Translations under genes and position numbers: made by a program
NCBI GenBank assembly: GCA_001724265.1
Contig: MEDY01000382.1
Span: forward strand, 1 to 29,310
DNA length: 29,310 bases
Direction of reading: 5' to 3'
Source: Rhizaria sp. SCN 62-66
Lineage: Eukaryota; Rhizaria, unplaced
The notes under the pieces: generated by a model
What the model was told of the DNA's origin: nothing
The model's database searches: none
What the model saw: only the letters and a program-made list of their open reading frames with translations
Shown: positions 1 through 11,400 of the stretch, piece after piece
How the letters are laid out: each line of letters opens with the position of its first letter
Numbering within the stretch: the stretch's first letter is position 1

Positions 1-282
1 GGCGCGCGCCGGGCCGCGGCGGCCGCCGGGAGCCTCGCGCTGCCCGTGGCGCCCGAGTCCGCGGCCGCCGCGGCGGGCGGATGGTATGTCAGCGAGCAGG
101 GCCGGATCGTCGCCACTGCCGCCGATGGCAGCGACGCAGCCGCGGCGCCCGTTAAGCGCCACGCCAGTAGCAGCAACGCCGGTAGTGGCAACGGCGGGAG
201 CGCGCAGAGTGCCGCTGTGGGCGGGGCGGTGGCGGGCGGTGCGAACGCGGGCAAGCGCCGGTCGTCGGCGGCAGCGGTGTAA
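1..282 (+). CDS. 3' end of a GC-rich gene (partial, enters from left edge)
   Basis: Frame 1 is open from the first base to a TAA at 280-282, so this is the C-terminal ~93 residues of a protein that starts outside the window. The visible sequence is Ala/Gly/Ser-rich with a basic end (GKRRSSAAAV) and no domain I recognise. Third codon positions are strongly G/C, which favours this frame over the overlapping frame 86-337. The sequence turns AT-rich immediately after the TAA, as expected at a 3' UTR. The only segment that looks folded is around GGWYVSEQGRIVAT, which may be the edge of an upstream domain. The rest is probably a disordered tail. Function unknown. Confidence 0.65.
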   Translation, partial: GARRAAAAAGSLALPVAPESAAAAAGGWYVSEQGRIVATAADGSDAAAAPVKRHASSSNAGSGNGGSAQSAAVGGAVAGGANAGKRRSSAAAV

Positions 283-1326
283 GCAAAACACTCTGACTGT
301 CGGCCTCTTTTCCACTTGTCAGATGATCAATTTCTGATTTTATATATTAGCTTTGCTTTTTTTCTTGGCGATAAGGATCGCACTTCCATAATACACGGTT
401 GTATTTTTCCCGATTTACATTGCGTTCTATTGGTGTCCGTTTTTGGCCGAGTGATGTAAAAACACTGCACACCTCTCCTCTTAGAGCGCAACGCGTGAGC
501 GGAGGAATATATGTCATTTTTATACGCACACATGCACGCATTATTGTGTCGTCATCCGCATGATAATACTGTATTTCCGGCCTATGACCGGAGATGACTC
601 GGCCAGTCGTGATGTTTTCTGGGATGCTGTGGTCAATACTGTCGGGCCCGATGGAAAACTGATGCACGGACGCTCGTCGCGTGCCATCGTGCAGTCGTCT
701 TCTTCTTTCACAAAGGAGGGAGGGGGATGTCGCATCGTCCCTGTTTCCCGATACCAACCTCAAACTCATCCTATTTTGAAAACATCGGAGTTTTCAAATG
801 ATTGAAATTAACCAACGCATATGTTACTGTAATTAAATCTCCGTTGGACTTCAATTTTTAGATAATCAGCTGGTTGTAGATCATAGGCCCTCCTTCCTCT
901 CACTCGTCGAGTTCGAAGGTCACTGAGTGCTTCAGAGAGTGAACATTTGTTAAAGATATATGTTTCAATGTTATCCTGATATAGTCAGGTGTGTAATACT
1001 GGACTACTGTTCTTCTTTTGCGATTGTAAGCTGCTCAGGTAAAGAAAATCTTGATGGGGTCCTCTCCAGATGGCGTCATATTGTGATTTGAAGAGCCGTA
1101 TCGTGTGATACCATGATCCATTGAAACAACGAGAGTTAATATGCTTTCGATTAACATCACAAGTAATCTCGCTAATCTTTTAAACGCATTTTTCCTCTAT
1201 TCTACTCTTGTCGCTAACTTTTTGACGCGACGTTCGGGAAATCCTCCAAGCTGGGTCTCCTACGATAGTGATCGTTATTGTCCCTAGTCTTACTAAGCCC
1301 GTAGATCAATCACTGACCCCGTCTCA
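283..1326. other. Intergenic region between the GC-rich gene and the giant gene
   Basis: About 1 kb, AT-richer than the genes on both sides. It must hold the 3' UTR of the upstream gene and the promoter and 5' UTR of the giant gene. The ORFs here (such as 347-769 minus and 560-805 plus) overlap each other, show no codon bias and encode nothing recognisable. There is a U-rich stretch at 351-368 and a pyrimidine-rich stretch around 1188-1212. I found no convincing TATA box within 100 nt of the ATG at 1327 and no tRNA-like structure. Confidence 0.6.
351..368 (+). promoter_or_regulatory. Pyrimidine-rich element downstream of the first stop codon
   Basis: The run begins CTTTGCTTTTT, 69 nt after the TAA at 282. 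The identical 11-mer occurs at 27911-27921, 101 nt after the TAA of the giant gene. Its recurrence soon after both real gene ends suggests a 3'-end processing or termination element. A pyrimidine tract for splicing or trans-splicing is an alternative. Two occurrences of a low-complexity 11-mer are weak evidence. Confidence 0.3.
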
Positions 1327-2469
1327 ATGGTTCGCTACTGGCGCATGTCGCCGTGGCCTGTTGTGTTGTGGTTTGTTCTGATTATCGTCGTGCAGAATGC
1401 AGCCGCCTTCCTTGCAACGGCTCCTGAACGTGGACCAGGACCCACGTTCAGCGCTGCACTCGTGCCTGCCTCCACAGTCTGCTTCCCAGCACTCGGCTAC
1501 ACCTCCGTGACCCTTGCGGTCAACCTCTCTGGGCTCGATGCAACAGATAACGCCGTAGTAACCCTCGACTGGTCCTGTCCGTCTCTGTCGCAGCTCAACC
1601 TCACCGCCATCTCGCTCGCGTCCCCCTCAACAGGCTGCCTTGTTGACTTGACGACGCCCAATACTGTCCGCTGCCAGCGCACCGCCACGGCCGCGTTCAT
1701 TCTCACCGATGTTCGTGTTGTCTTTACAGCATTTATTGGCTTTAAGGATTCCACGAACGTACTGTCTGAGTGCCTTAAGATCACAGCCAACGGTGATAAT
1801 GCCCACGCCGCACCTTCGATGGCCGACGCGCTGCTGCTTGCGCCTCCGATAGCTGAGCCAACAAGCACTGTACTGCGCGAGAACTCTGCACCTGACAGCT
1901 CTAGCACCGCGGACAACATCACTGCTATGCTCGATGTAAGCGCCGTTCTGACCTCGCGCACCGAGGGCCTCACAGTGCTTGCAGTCATGCTCGCGGCCAA
2001 CGGGCGTTTGGCCTACGATATGGCTGCGACAAAGGTTTTAGTCACGGAAAGCGGCGATGACGAAGCTATAAAGAATACGAAGTGCGTGATCAAGCGCGAC
2101 TATGAGTCTCGCATTGTTGAACTGCGTTGTTTAGGCCTGCCTGCGGGCCGAATCAATCTCCAGCTAACTCCGGTGATTGTTCGGGTGAGTGCGGACGCCG
2201 TTAATAGTCGTCGTATTTTTATGCGCTTTGCTATGAACGGCAAATCATTGCCCATGACCATGAAGGGTAGTTTGGATAATCACAATGAAGACCGCCGCAA
2301 TGCTTCAGAGACTAACGACAGTCAAGAAGTGGACAGTAACAACAACGCCTTTCAACAAACTGGCTCGCGCCCTGGACTTATGGCAACACAGGCACTGCCT
2401 TCCTCAAACTTAGCTCGTAACTCCAGCCGCGGTTCTCTTCGCGGCCAAAGGATGAGGTCTCTAGTTTAG
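1327..2469 (+). CDS. Signal peptide plus N-terminal beta modules of the giant surface protein (380 aa to first TAG)
   Basis: The ATG at 1327 is the first in-frame Met after a TAA at 1294-1296. Residues 1-27 form a secretory signal: a basic n-region, hydrophobic core VVLWFVLIIVV, then an AAA-F cleavage site. Residues ~48-160 and ~200-310 are two beta-strand-rich modules with paired cysteines (motifs such as LDWSC, TGCLVD, VRCQR, then KCVIK and LRCLG) and N-glycosylation sequons. These resemble modules in the downstream frame, for example near 4020-4310 and 14810-15110. Residues ~310-380 are a Ser/Asn-rich linker. The frame stops at TAG 2467-2469 and continues open past it, also in a Ser/Asn-rich linker. 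As a stand-alone product it would be a secreted ~40-kDa protein. I favour it being the N-terminus of the giant protein. Confidence 0.85.
   Translation: MVRYWRMSPWPVVLWFVLIIVVQNAAAFLATAPERGPGPTFSAALVPASTVCFPALGYTSVTLAVNLSGLDATDNAVVTLDWSCPSLSQLNLTAISLASPSTGCLVDLTTPNTVRCQRTATAAFILTDVRVVFTAFIGFKDSTNVLSECLKITANGDNAHAAPSMADALLLAPPIAEPTSTVLRENSAPDSSSTADNITAMLDVSAVLTSRTEGLTVLAVMLAANGRLAYDMAATKVLVTESGDDEAIKNTKCVIKRDYESRIVELRCLGLPAGRINLQLTPVIVRVSADAVNSRRIFMRFAMNGKSLPMTMKGSLDNHNEDRRNASETNDSQEVDSNNNAFQQTGSRPGLMATQALPSSNLARNSSRGSLRGQRMRSLV
2467..2469 (+). other. First in-frame TAG codon inside the giant frame
   Basis: Context is GTT TAG CTC, with C at the +4 position, which is often associated with leaky termination. 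Nine nt (2470-2478) separate it from an in-frame ATG at 2479. It lies in a low-complexity linker, so an inserted amino acid would be tolerated. Possible explanations are readthrough, reassignment, reinitiation at the ATG, splicing that uses this TAG as acceptor, or a CAG-to-TAG change. Confidence 0.7.
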
Positions 2470-2478
2470 CTCGAATGT

Positions 2479-5400
2479 ATGAAGCTCGTTTCTGGGGAGC
2501 TCGAGACCCTGACCCCGATTGACAGCAGCAACAGTAGCGTCAGCGGCAACAGCATTGCTCAGCGGAACAGTCCGTTTCGCCCACTTGCTCCTATCCTTGA
2601 TCCATGTCCGGATCCGACTTATTACGACTTCATTGCTGAGTGGTACGTTTCTAACGTGGTTGCATACCAGCTAAATGCACGAACTCGTCGCTGCTCGCTT
2701 GTTGCCGGTTTTTACGTGACTTCGACAAGGGCAACCACGCGTATTAGGCTCACTTCAAATGCGTGCACAACATCACTTGACTTTAGCAGTGCTTCCAGTG
2801 CGCTGTCCGTGTTTGCAGTATCAAGCAGCTATATTGAGTTTACTGTTGGGAGTACTGTGGGAGGAAGCTATTACGATAACGTGATTCAAAACGTGATGAT
2901 AACTTCTTCAACAGCAGCTCTTGAGTACAGCCTTCCCTATAACTGCGTCACATTTGCAGAAAAAGCTGGTACAACGGTAGTTTCAAGCGTCGTTCCTGGT
3001 TACAATCTCTTGATCGACGCAACGCCAACTCGCACCTCGTTTAATTATGATTTCGATACGACTACCCACACTGGTTCAACCACCTTGGCATTAAGTGGCT
3101 TTGAAAATCGTTTTGATCGTGTTTGGTCAAGTAATGTTCAACTCCGCGGTATGCGCCTTAGCTCAGTGCTTCCTGTGGCAGGCGCAACAACAATATCTCT
3201 TGCAGGATCGTGTCTAGGTGTGTATACGTTTGGACAGTTGGGCGTCAATGAACGTGTTACGACAAAGAGTTTCACAATCCCCACGACACAGTTGTTCTCA
3301 TTTCCAGCAATAACACTATATGTGCGCCCGAACAGTGCACTGCTACCAGTGCCCCTTTCATGTTTTCAAATCACGTACAGTATTGGCACTGCGTACACTA
3401 TGTCTGCAGCTGCTTTAACAACGTCTTTGGCCTCCATGCCCCAGAGCGTAATGAACTTTCATGTTATCGATGCCACACCATATTCTTCGACTGACCCAAC
3501 AACGTCATTTAAGTACACGGTGACACGTGAGTTTTCAATTTTGCCACGTGTTGCAACTTCGTCAGGTGGAACTTTTACAATCTCAGACCCTGATGGCTGC
3601 TTGTGTCCAAGTACTGTGTACGCATTTATAACGCCCCCAGTAGAACCGTTCACCGCAAGCATGGTTTGCTCACCTCAGACTTTTTCGACAACGCAGATTC
3701 AATTCACGTGTACCGGCTCTATGGCAATCAAAGTCTGGTCCAGGTTTTTCCTTCAATGCAGTAACGCATTCACTGAGTCTCAAATGGACTCATGTTTCGT
3801 TGATGCACGGGCAGCTAGCACTAAAATTCTTGTACCATACGTTGATTTAACAAGTGAATCACTTGCGCGCTTTGATACTGTTCAGACCACGTCGAAATTT
3901 AGTATGTTCTTTGGTGCCATAGCGAGTCAGCGCACTCTGGAAAACAACTATATGGTTCCAGCCTCTGTAATGACCACCCCGACGCTTGTGACAATTACGA
4001 TCTACATGCATGTGACGGTGCTCCCATCTTCATCTTTTGATCTTGTTGTTGGTGTTAGTGGCGATCTCGAATGGGCCGCGGACACAACAGCGGTAGCTGG
4101 GTCTGGAACTTCGTGCACAGCAACTGGTAATGCAAAATTCAGCTGTTCAGCAATGTCATCACGCGTGGTTTCTGCAAGCGCTAATGGTGTTGCCACAATC
4201 ATCGTCAAAAATGTTCGTGAGCCCCGGGGTCTTGTTGATTTTGTAGTCAATCCACTGGCGGCCGTGGTCACGGCGACGGTTTCATACGCAGACTCAAATA
4301 TGCTAAGCATCATCCAGGATGCAACGGAAGTGCGTTTGGCGTATTACGTATATAGTCTGAACTCGCGGGCTGTTACAAACTACTTTCTAGACTCTGTTGC
4401 CATGATCATTTTGCCTTTATCTCGTTCAGCCGGACTCCCATTTATTGACCTCATATCAATAGGACAATCATTTGTACCGGGAGCGTCTCTTACAGCTACT
4501 TCGTCTCGCGGCTTTCCAGCAGTGACTGCTTCAGTCATAGATGAGTTTACAGTTCGCGTCGAGTCCGTGGCAGATGTACACTTTGGCTTTTATATTACAG
4601 TCACCGGGACTGATATTTTAAACACAACCTCAGATTTGTCCGCTGAAAATCCATCTGGTTTTGGTCCAGGTTTCTTCCGAATGCTGGTCGGGTCACATTC
4701 ATTTGCTGCAACTAGTAACACTCAATTTGGACCCTACGCAGAGGCGTACGGCCCGACCAGGTTTTTTATCACAACGACATCAGTAGTAGCAAAAAGCATT
4801 GCTACAGCCCGCATTCGGTCTTTCGTATTTGCTTTTGATCCAGTTATGGGTGGCAATGGAGGTGCCGGTGTCACTCTCGTTCTATCCTCAACAGCGTGCA
4901 AAGTTGACTTTAGTGAGGTCACACTTCAGTCCGGATTGCTTGCAATTCATTCCGCTTCATTGGATACGATTCGATTTAACGTACCTACGGGCTGCACCAA
5001 GGAAAGCACCTGCATCGCTGTACTTGCGGGGGTTACGGTCACTGCATCAGCTGGTGCGTTAAACTGGCCGTTGAGTCTTGCCAAGTCGTGCTTCACGACA
5101 TCCCTCCATGTCTCGGGAGTTGCTGTTGGGGCGCCTGCTCAAGCTGAGCACGATGTTGATCTCTTTGTCTCAGGCACGGACCTTCCTATGTACACACTTG
5201 TCAGTGATGCAGCGTTACTGCCTGCAACACGCATGAAGTACTTCCCGAACACAGGGTATTCCGCTCGTTACAGCGGCGCATACGTGTCGGATCCGATTCG
5301 GATCTTTGGTGTTAGCTTTGCCGGCCGCACTAACAACGTCTACACTCTCACAAGCTCATGCTCTGCACTACAGCTGTTGGACGCAACAGACGCAACGGTG

Positions 5401-8400
5401 GATGCAATTGATTTTCATATGGATTTTCGGGTCTATGACTTGACTTATGTGGCCGATTTTCGTGTTAAAATTGATCTAGCCGTGGTGATCTCGTCAGTTG
5501 CGTTCTCATGTTTTATGATCCGCATAAAATCGCTAGGAACCACGATCACCTCAATCTTTTCTGGTGAGAGCGTTCCGTTGGTATTCCTGCCCGCGTTCTC
5601 GGTAGGACTTGTTGACACAAAGCTGTCCTCACTCTCGGACGAAAATACTGCTTTGAGCAAATTCGCACTGACATATGAGTTAAACATGCTTCTTCCAAAG
5701 GCTCTTACAGAGTCCACCAATCTTATCTTTATGGATATTGACTCTTGTTTCTGTCCTAATTCACAAGATGCGCAGCTCAAAACCTCAACAGCGGACCCGT
5801 ACGGACAGGTTCAACCTAACGTGGCGTTAGAATGTACACTCGAAGCGTCTGGCCCAGCTTTTAGCATACGCTGCAGCACATCAATTAGCGCGCACGGATG
5901 GTTTTCAGTCAACTTTGTCTGTCCCACGATGTTTAATGCGGAGGATCTTCATAAGTGCGTTCCTAAATTTGTGACCAAGTCTGTTACATTTCAATTTGGC
6001 AGTGAAACTGTGAGTCCGCCTGAAAGCTTTTTTAACATGGGTCCCGAAGTTATTATGGCTGCACGTTACCTAGCTCGCGCATTCCCCACCGGGTTTTCTC
6101 TTACAACGGGCGAAACTTCCGCAGTGACTCAAACAATGGAGTTTGTGCTGTACATTGTCACTATTCCTCAGTACGATTTCACTTTCAACCTTGCATCTAG
6201 CTCTGTTTCGCTTCCTGCACCTCCAAAGCCCGTTTCAAACGAGCTAAGCAAGTACTGTGACATTGTTCCTTCGTCAAACAAGACATTTTGTTCAGTATTG
6301 CCCGCCAAAGATGCTGTTAATACGTTCATTCTTGAAAAAATTGTTGGCACGGTTGCCAATAGCTACAACCTTTTTAGCTCTGGCGCATTGACAGCATCGA
6401 TTGTCTCAGCTGGTCCCACAATTCGTGTTACAACAAGCAAAAAACAGTGGTTTGCTATGGGTGCTGATTACGTCGGGGACTATTTTGGCTACATGGTCAC
6501 CGGAGCAAGTCCTGTTGCTCTCTACAAGTCAATTCGCTTTACGCCAACGGTTGGCATTGCAGTGCTTCACCCTGACTATGTTCCTGCAACTCCGTACACA
6601 ATCACCTTTGCAGCATCTTGCAATAATGCGATAATTGGCGACAGTTCGGTAACTATTGATGTAGTTGGTACCGCTCCCAACGTTGGCGCGCGTTCGATTG
6701 CAGCGAATAGCATTAGCATTACGACTGGCTGTGATCTTGGATCTTTTGTGGAGTTTAAGGGCACCAACGGTGCATACCTTGTGCGCTCAGACTACGCAAC
6801 GTACTCTGCAACCGGACTTCATGCAACTTGTTTTTCTGCGAAATCTGGCTCCTACAATTTAGGTGTGTCGCCGACGAGCAAAATCGGCCCATTTCCATCT
6901 GCTGGCCCACTTCTGCCGTTGTTCTTTGCAGTTCCAGCTGGAATTACTGTGGAGACACATTACTCGTTAAACTCAACGTACAACTTCAGGGTGCTGATCA
7001 CACCGCGTTACGCTTTAACAACAAGCATTAAGGTTGTGATCGAATATGACTACACGACGTGTCCGCTTGAAAATTTGCCAGTGTCGTTCGATTCTACTGC
7101 AGCAACAATTAGTGTCTCCACCTTGCTCGGCACATCACCCTACAGCGGCTGCACAAAACTCTCAACCGGCTCAAGCAGTAGCGTCGGCGTCACATGCAAC
7201 GGCAGTTACAACCCAACCCTGCACGGCAACATTTTGCTCACAGTCAACGGACTAACAGTCCTCCGTGAAAGCAGTCTCTACGCAAGTCGGTTTGATGGCG
7301 CTTGCTTTTCTGTGTCAATGGAGCGCATGACTGCCGGGTTCCCCGACGAGGACACTCATTCAATGACAGGCAGTTTGGTGGTGCCATCGCTGTTAAGCGT
7401 GCACCAGTCGACTATCTTTGATGACGCAAGTACTCCAACCTCAATGGTTGTGCTGCTTGGCAAGGTTCACTTTCCTGCTAGCAGCACTCGTGAACTTCTG
7501 TTAGACTTCCCTGCGACTCGCTTTGTGCCAACTAACGCGGCATCGGACCTAAAAGTCGCGCTTACAAACGCTACTCTCGCGACAATGTCCGCAAATGGTG
7601 TGACTGGAAGTGCAATATCGTTGTCTGTGCAACCCTTGGGTGGTGCGCTTTGCAATGTCCAAACATCGTTTGCGCTCGATGAAGGTTGTGCGGTAGCGCC
7701 TCTCGGCACCGTACCAATTGCACCATACTCTCGCACAAACGTGTTGTTTGATTACACGTACGTATGGGACAAGCGTAGCGCGCAAGATATTAAGCTCGCT
7801 GGTGTTGTTCCTGTACGCCGGCTGCCACAAGCTGTGCAGCGTTCTTCAGCGGGCATAGTGAGCTCGTCTCTCTTAGTAAAGCCCGCCGGTGCCGGTCTTG
7901 CGGGAATTATCCTTGAGCTTTCCTACGTTGTGAGTGCAAGTATATCGATTGCGCAAGGCAAACACCTTATTGAGTTACCAAACACGCTGATTTACACAGC
8001 GCCCGTTGCAATTAGTGGCACCGGTTTTATTTCGTTTAACTGCGTCGCCAATATTTGCACCGGCAGCGCAACGGCAGAGAACACATTCAATATTACGACA
8101 TCAGTAATTGTTGGATGCACTGCACCATATGCCCTGATGCGCGCAAAAATTTCTATTTTTGATCCTGTCAAGAGCGCTGGTGACGTTTCTTTGTCTATTG
8201 GAGCCTACCCAGCTCCAGAGATGCGTGCGATTGAGGGTTATGAGCCGTTCGACAGGCTTACTGCCTATGAAACCATGCAATCACCTTATTCTTATTTGGG
8301 CCAACTCTCAGGCCCCATGGCGGCTCCTTTGACTGTTACAGTTGCAGGGAGTGACAATAGTTTTACTATTAATTCACAAGTTACGCTTGCGTACACACGC

Positions 8401-11400
8401 ATCTTAATCCAGCCTAGTACGAGCTTGCAGGTTAAGCTTTCACCGTTGTCGCCTTACATGCAGGCCGGCGGTACCGCCACACTGACATCCGTAGCTGTTG
8501 TGGAGACTGACGGCACAAACTGCACAGTCCCTATTAGTGCGGGGGTGGCGTCGTTGGGAGCTTGCGCAAGCACCACGGCAAATACGATCCTTACGCTGAG
8601 GGTGGGCACAACGCATACGCAGCTTCCAGTGCTACCAGTGTGGATTGATGTCCTCATGAATGGTGAAAAGTTTGTTCGATATACGCTGACAACGCCACAG
8701 ATGCCACAGCTGCTAAATATTGCGCCAGTAACCGTGCCAAGCATTGACAGCCTTGCTATCAGCATCATTGCGGGTCGTGGGTTTGCGCCTACATCTGCAA
8801 TGGGTGACAGTCTTACGCTCACGTTCGAGCTTGCCAGCACTGACGCTACGCTTGCAGGTTGCGCTAACGCCGCTGGCTTTGTTAAATGGCTGAGTACGGG
8901 TGCGGCTGGTCCTGCATGTGCGCTACCGCAATGCTCGTTTACTGCGGCGACTGATGCTTCACCGGTAGAGCGGCTTATCTGCACTGTATCCATGCTGACA
9001 ACGACATGTCTGTCGACGTCCACACCCAGCTCAGCTTTACCCACTATGGTTACTCTAAACTCATGTGTTAAATATGATAGTGACCGCGCAAGGTCGCCAG
9101 CGCTAATCCTAACAATCAGTGAGCCCGGCGTAAAGCGCGTTTTGTGGCGCGGGCAAACGCAGCTGACAAACGTTGCGAGCAAGCTTGCGGTCAACGTCGG
9201 CACGTGGACCGCCAGTGGCATTGGTGCGAGCAAGATGTACCACGGTGTTATTCCTGCTTCACAGTGCAAGCAGACCCTAGTGATGCAGCGCACGGATAAA
9301 ATGCGTGTGGCGCACTCAAAGCCGATGTCTAGCTTTATGTCCCCAGACGCGATTATTGCCGTCACACTTTCTGATATTGCACTCGGTTCAAAACTATTGC
9401 AGCCTGTTACTGGTAGTGACAACACGGGCTATTTTGAGTTGTCATTAAGCTACAACTCTGCGCTTGTGTGCAATGATTTACAAGGTGGCGAGATAACACT
9501 GCAGCTACCGGCGCGCGTATCCTCAGGCACCGTTACAGTGCAGCTACTGTCACCCAACGGTGTTAAGGCAGAGTTTGTCGGCACTGTTGTGAGTAGCTCA
9601 GTGCTCTTTGACACTACAATTCCATCTCTGGGATACACACCGTATCGGTCGGTTCAAGACGTTTGTGTTCCCGCGTTTGAGATTGGATTCAACTACAACT
9701 ACAGCGCTCACCTCGCTCCAAATATTGTACAATTTGACATCGGCGCAGCGTGCACCTTTTCGCCTTCTGTGGCTCGCAACTTCCCTGTCATCTCCTCGCC
9801 AGGAGTCACTACTGGTCAAGTGGCCGCGGATCCAATTGTCAGTGCCACAGGCCCAAACTTTATTTATCTCATCATCACTCCCCCTGCTAGCTCTGTTTTT
9901 GAAATAGTGACAATCCATGGCCTTTACTGTGCGTCAAGCAAGCAAGTACGAATGCGTTTAATCGACCCTGTTACAAATGATGTAGGTGATGACGTTGTTT
10001 ACACAACACCGGCCTCTATCAATGAGTATCAAGCTGTCACATTTGTGCGCGGTGCCTACGAGCTCGAAAGTGGCGGTCTTCCTGTGGGCACCCCTGTCGG
10101 GCTTCGGGCTGGCCAGCTCCCAGTATCCATGCACCTGCTTATCGCGGTGACACTGCCTGTGCCCATTACAAGAGACTCTGTCATCTCTCTTACTGGTGGC
10201 GCTGTCACGCAATGCTCTGGTGGTGCAAGCGTGCTGACAGGGCGGCTTACCCTTCTGACCGGCGCTACTGCAACCGCGCTGGCTAACTGTGGCTTCAGTG
10301 TTACTTTTAGCGCGCTCACAGACTTGATAGAGCCGTACACTACAATTCATGTCTTTCTCCGGTCCGCGACTCTTCCGATGCGAATGGATACAAACGCCAA
10401 CGCGTCTCCGGGGTACTTTACACTTGCATATACGGACCCCCGTGTGATGCCACTTTTTAGCGTCCAAGTGCTGCCTCTAAAGAGCTCCTATGTGGCGCTT
10501 GAGGTTGTTTCATCAACACTTGCACACGACGCGCTGTTTCGTGCGCCGACTCTGAAATTCTCCCTGCGTGGACAAGGCGTGCGCCCCATCAGCTCAAGCG
10601 GCAAACTTAAAACAACACTGCGCATTATGTTTTCTACTCTTACACTTGCAAAAAAAATTACCACCGACAATATCAAGCTGTACATCTCTTATGTTGGTAC
10701 TGCGGGTCTCACTATTGGCACTTCAATCTGTGACAGCACCCTGGCGTCTGAAAAGCTTGATCCTGTCCTCGGTCTTTCGCATGGTCTTGATTTGCGCTTT
10801 AGCACAGCATTAACCGGGTCTGTTGGGTACAAAACATCTGGAAATTTTACGTTCATGTATGAGTTGGCTTATCTCAACCCGATGCCCGAGCTCTACGGGG
10901 AGACTGCGACTTTTGGTGTGACAATTGAACTTCCGACTGACACGGTTCCTAACGTTGCTAAGTTCACGCACGTCTTTCCGGCTGCTAAGCCGTTGTTGTC
11001 TCACTTTACCGCGAAGATTCTCCCTGTACGTGTGTCTTCAGCAGACGGCGTGTTATTACGAGTGCGCTTCTTGGGTCAGGCAGGCACGCGTAACTTTGAC
11101 ACTCAAGTCGACCACCATGGCTCTGATGGTGTTGCCAATCTTGGGTGGCGCATGCGCGTCAAGCTCAACACTCTTGGATACCTCGTTGTTGTTCTGCCGC
11201 CAGAGCTTGCTTACAGCTCCAGCACAACGGCGGTAGCAACACTGACAGAGTTCAGTGATTCAACCTCGGCTTCTACGTTATCTAGCGTGTGCACGCCCAC
11301 GGTAACCTCTCTCATCTGCAGTCAAGCAAATGACAAAGCGATTCGCGGGAGCACATGTGTTGACACGCTCGGTTCAACGTGTCTCCTTTACGAAATCACC

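Noticed and set aside
86-337. Alternative + frame overlapping the partial GC-rich gene
   Set aside because: Frame 1 has much stronger G/C third positions and stops exactly where the composition changes. This frame runs on into AT-rich sequence.
347-769. 140-codon minus-strand ORF in the left intergenic region
   Set aside because: Overlaps other equally weak ORFs, lacks codon bias or a recognisable domain, and lies in AT-richer non-coding-like sequence.
896-950. GTTCGA-containing segment considered as a tRNA T-loop
   Set aside because: No acceptor, D or anticodon stems can be folded around it.
1497-2000. Antisense ORF of 167 codons opposite the N-terminal segment
   Set aside because: The sense strand has a signal peptide and Cys-paired modules; the antisense frame is low-complexity.
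8454-9425. Long antisense ORF (323 codons)
   Set aside because: Lies opposite the strongly supported Cys-paired beta modules of the giant frame, encodes no recognisable domain, and is best explained as a shadow of codon bias.
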